Program-made: the position numbers and the translations under genes
Assembly: GCF_023502205.1 (NCBI RefSeq)
Contig: NZ_JAMFLG010000021.1
Span: 29,689 to 93,688, forward strand
Length of the DNA: 64,000 nt
Origin: Aquiflexum sp. TKW24L
Lineage (GTDB): Bacteria; Bacteroidota; Bacteroidia; Cytophagales; Cyclobacteriaceae
Direction of reading: 5' to 3'
Shown here: positions 63,946 through 64,000 of the stretch, one piece after another
How the letters are laid out: the number at the start of each line of letters is the position of its first letter
How positions within the stretch are numbered: position 1 is the stretch's first letter
The notes under the pieces: generated by a model
What the model was told of the DNA's origin: nothing
The model's input: only the letters and a program-made list of their open reading frames with translations
The model's database searches: none

Positions 63946-64000
63946 TGTATGTATGTCCCTGATATAGCTTGACCACTTTTACTTAACTCTGCAATCTATG

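Overview
The window looks like a piece of a Bacteroidota chromosome, most likely Cytophagales (Cyclobacteriaceae-like). The evidence is two proteins with type IX secretion (T9SS) tails, Bacteroidota-type -7 promoter boxes (TAnnTTTG), few Shine-Dalgarno sites, many exported proteins with 'MKK...AQ' signal peptides, and standard gyrA, alaS, gatB, ppc, hemF, ribE and rpe genes. No rRNA, tRNA, CRISPR array, prophage or intact transposase was recognised.

Layout. 0-7 kb: a nitrosative/sulfur stress neighbourhood (NnrS-like membrane protein, stand-alone RIC N-terminal domain, an uncharacterised cysteine-bearing protein, a glycine-zipper repeat protein, a persulfide dioxygenase-rhodanese fusion), with a MITE-like element at 5.1-5.5 kb and a REP array next to a decapitated RAYT transposase at 7.1-7.7 kb. 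7.9-14.1 kb: a TetR-regulated RND efflux operon (TolC, membrane fusion protein, RND pump) with two matching operator-like palindromes. 14.4-17.2 kb: two large blocks of tandem fold-back repeats around a single RhuM-like gene. 17.3-25.4 kb: a compact plus-strand gene cluster: PqqD-like protein, ATP-grasp ligase, type III PLP decarboxylase, urea-transporter/M23 peptidase fusion, TPR + outer-membrane barrel protein, TPR protein, c-type cytochrome, exported isoaspartyl methyltransferase. I consider this the best candidate for an undescribed system.

25-47 kb: mostly minus-strand housekeeping and envelope genes (T9SS cargo, DUF1456, PEP carboxylase, a PIG-L deacetylase / 33-residue micropeptide / SSS symporter operon joined by ATGA overlaps, PagL-like deacylase, TPR protein, GyrA, two exported proteins of unknown function, Rpe, S8 peptidase, lipoprotein). 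46-52.5 kb: mostly plus-strand genes (TrpF-like degenerate protein with HemF, PAP2 phosphatase, PIMT, hotdog thioesterase, a possible HolD-like protein, DUF3817, a kinase-like protein), plus riboflavin synthase on the minus strand. 52.6-57 kb: a translationally coupled minus-strand operon of four exported proteins; at least three appear to share one domain, and the last adds leucine-rich repeats broken by three WW..W modules. 57-63.6 kb: alaS-gatB-TlpA operon, divergent from an M23 peptidase. The window ends in another fold-back repeat block.

Two hypotheses tie genes together. (1) In 17.3-25.4 kb, PqqD, ATP-grasp and decarboxylase could build a decarboxylated amino-acid-derived product, formally like the BtrJ/BtrK pair of butirosin biosynthesis, with the UT-M23 fusion and outer-membrane barrel acting at the envelope. 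(2) The dispersed repeats (REP array, RAYT remnant, fold-back blocks) may be products of past HUH-transposase activity. All function calls rest on reading motifs; no database search was possible.
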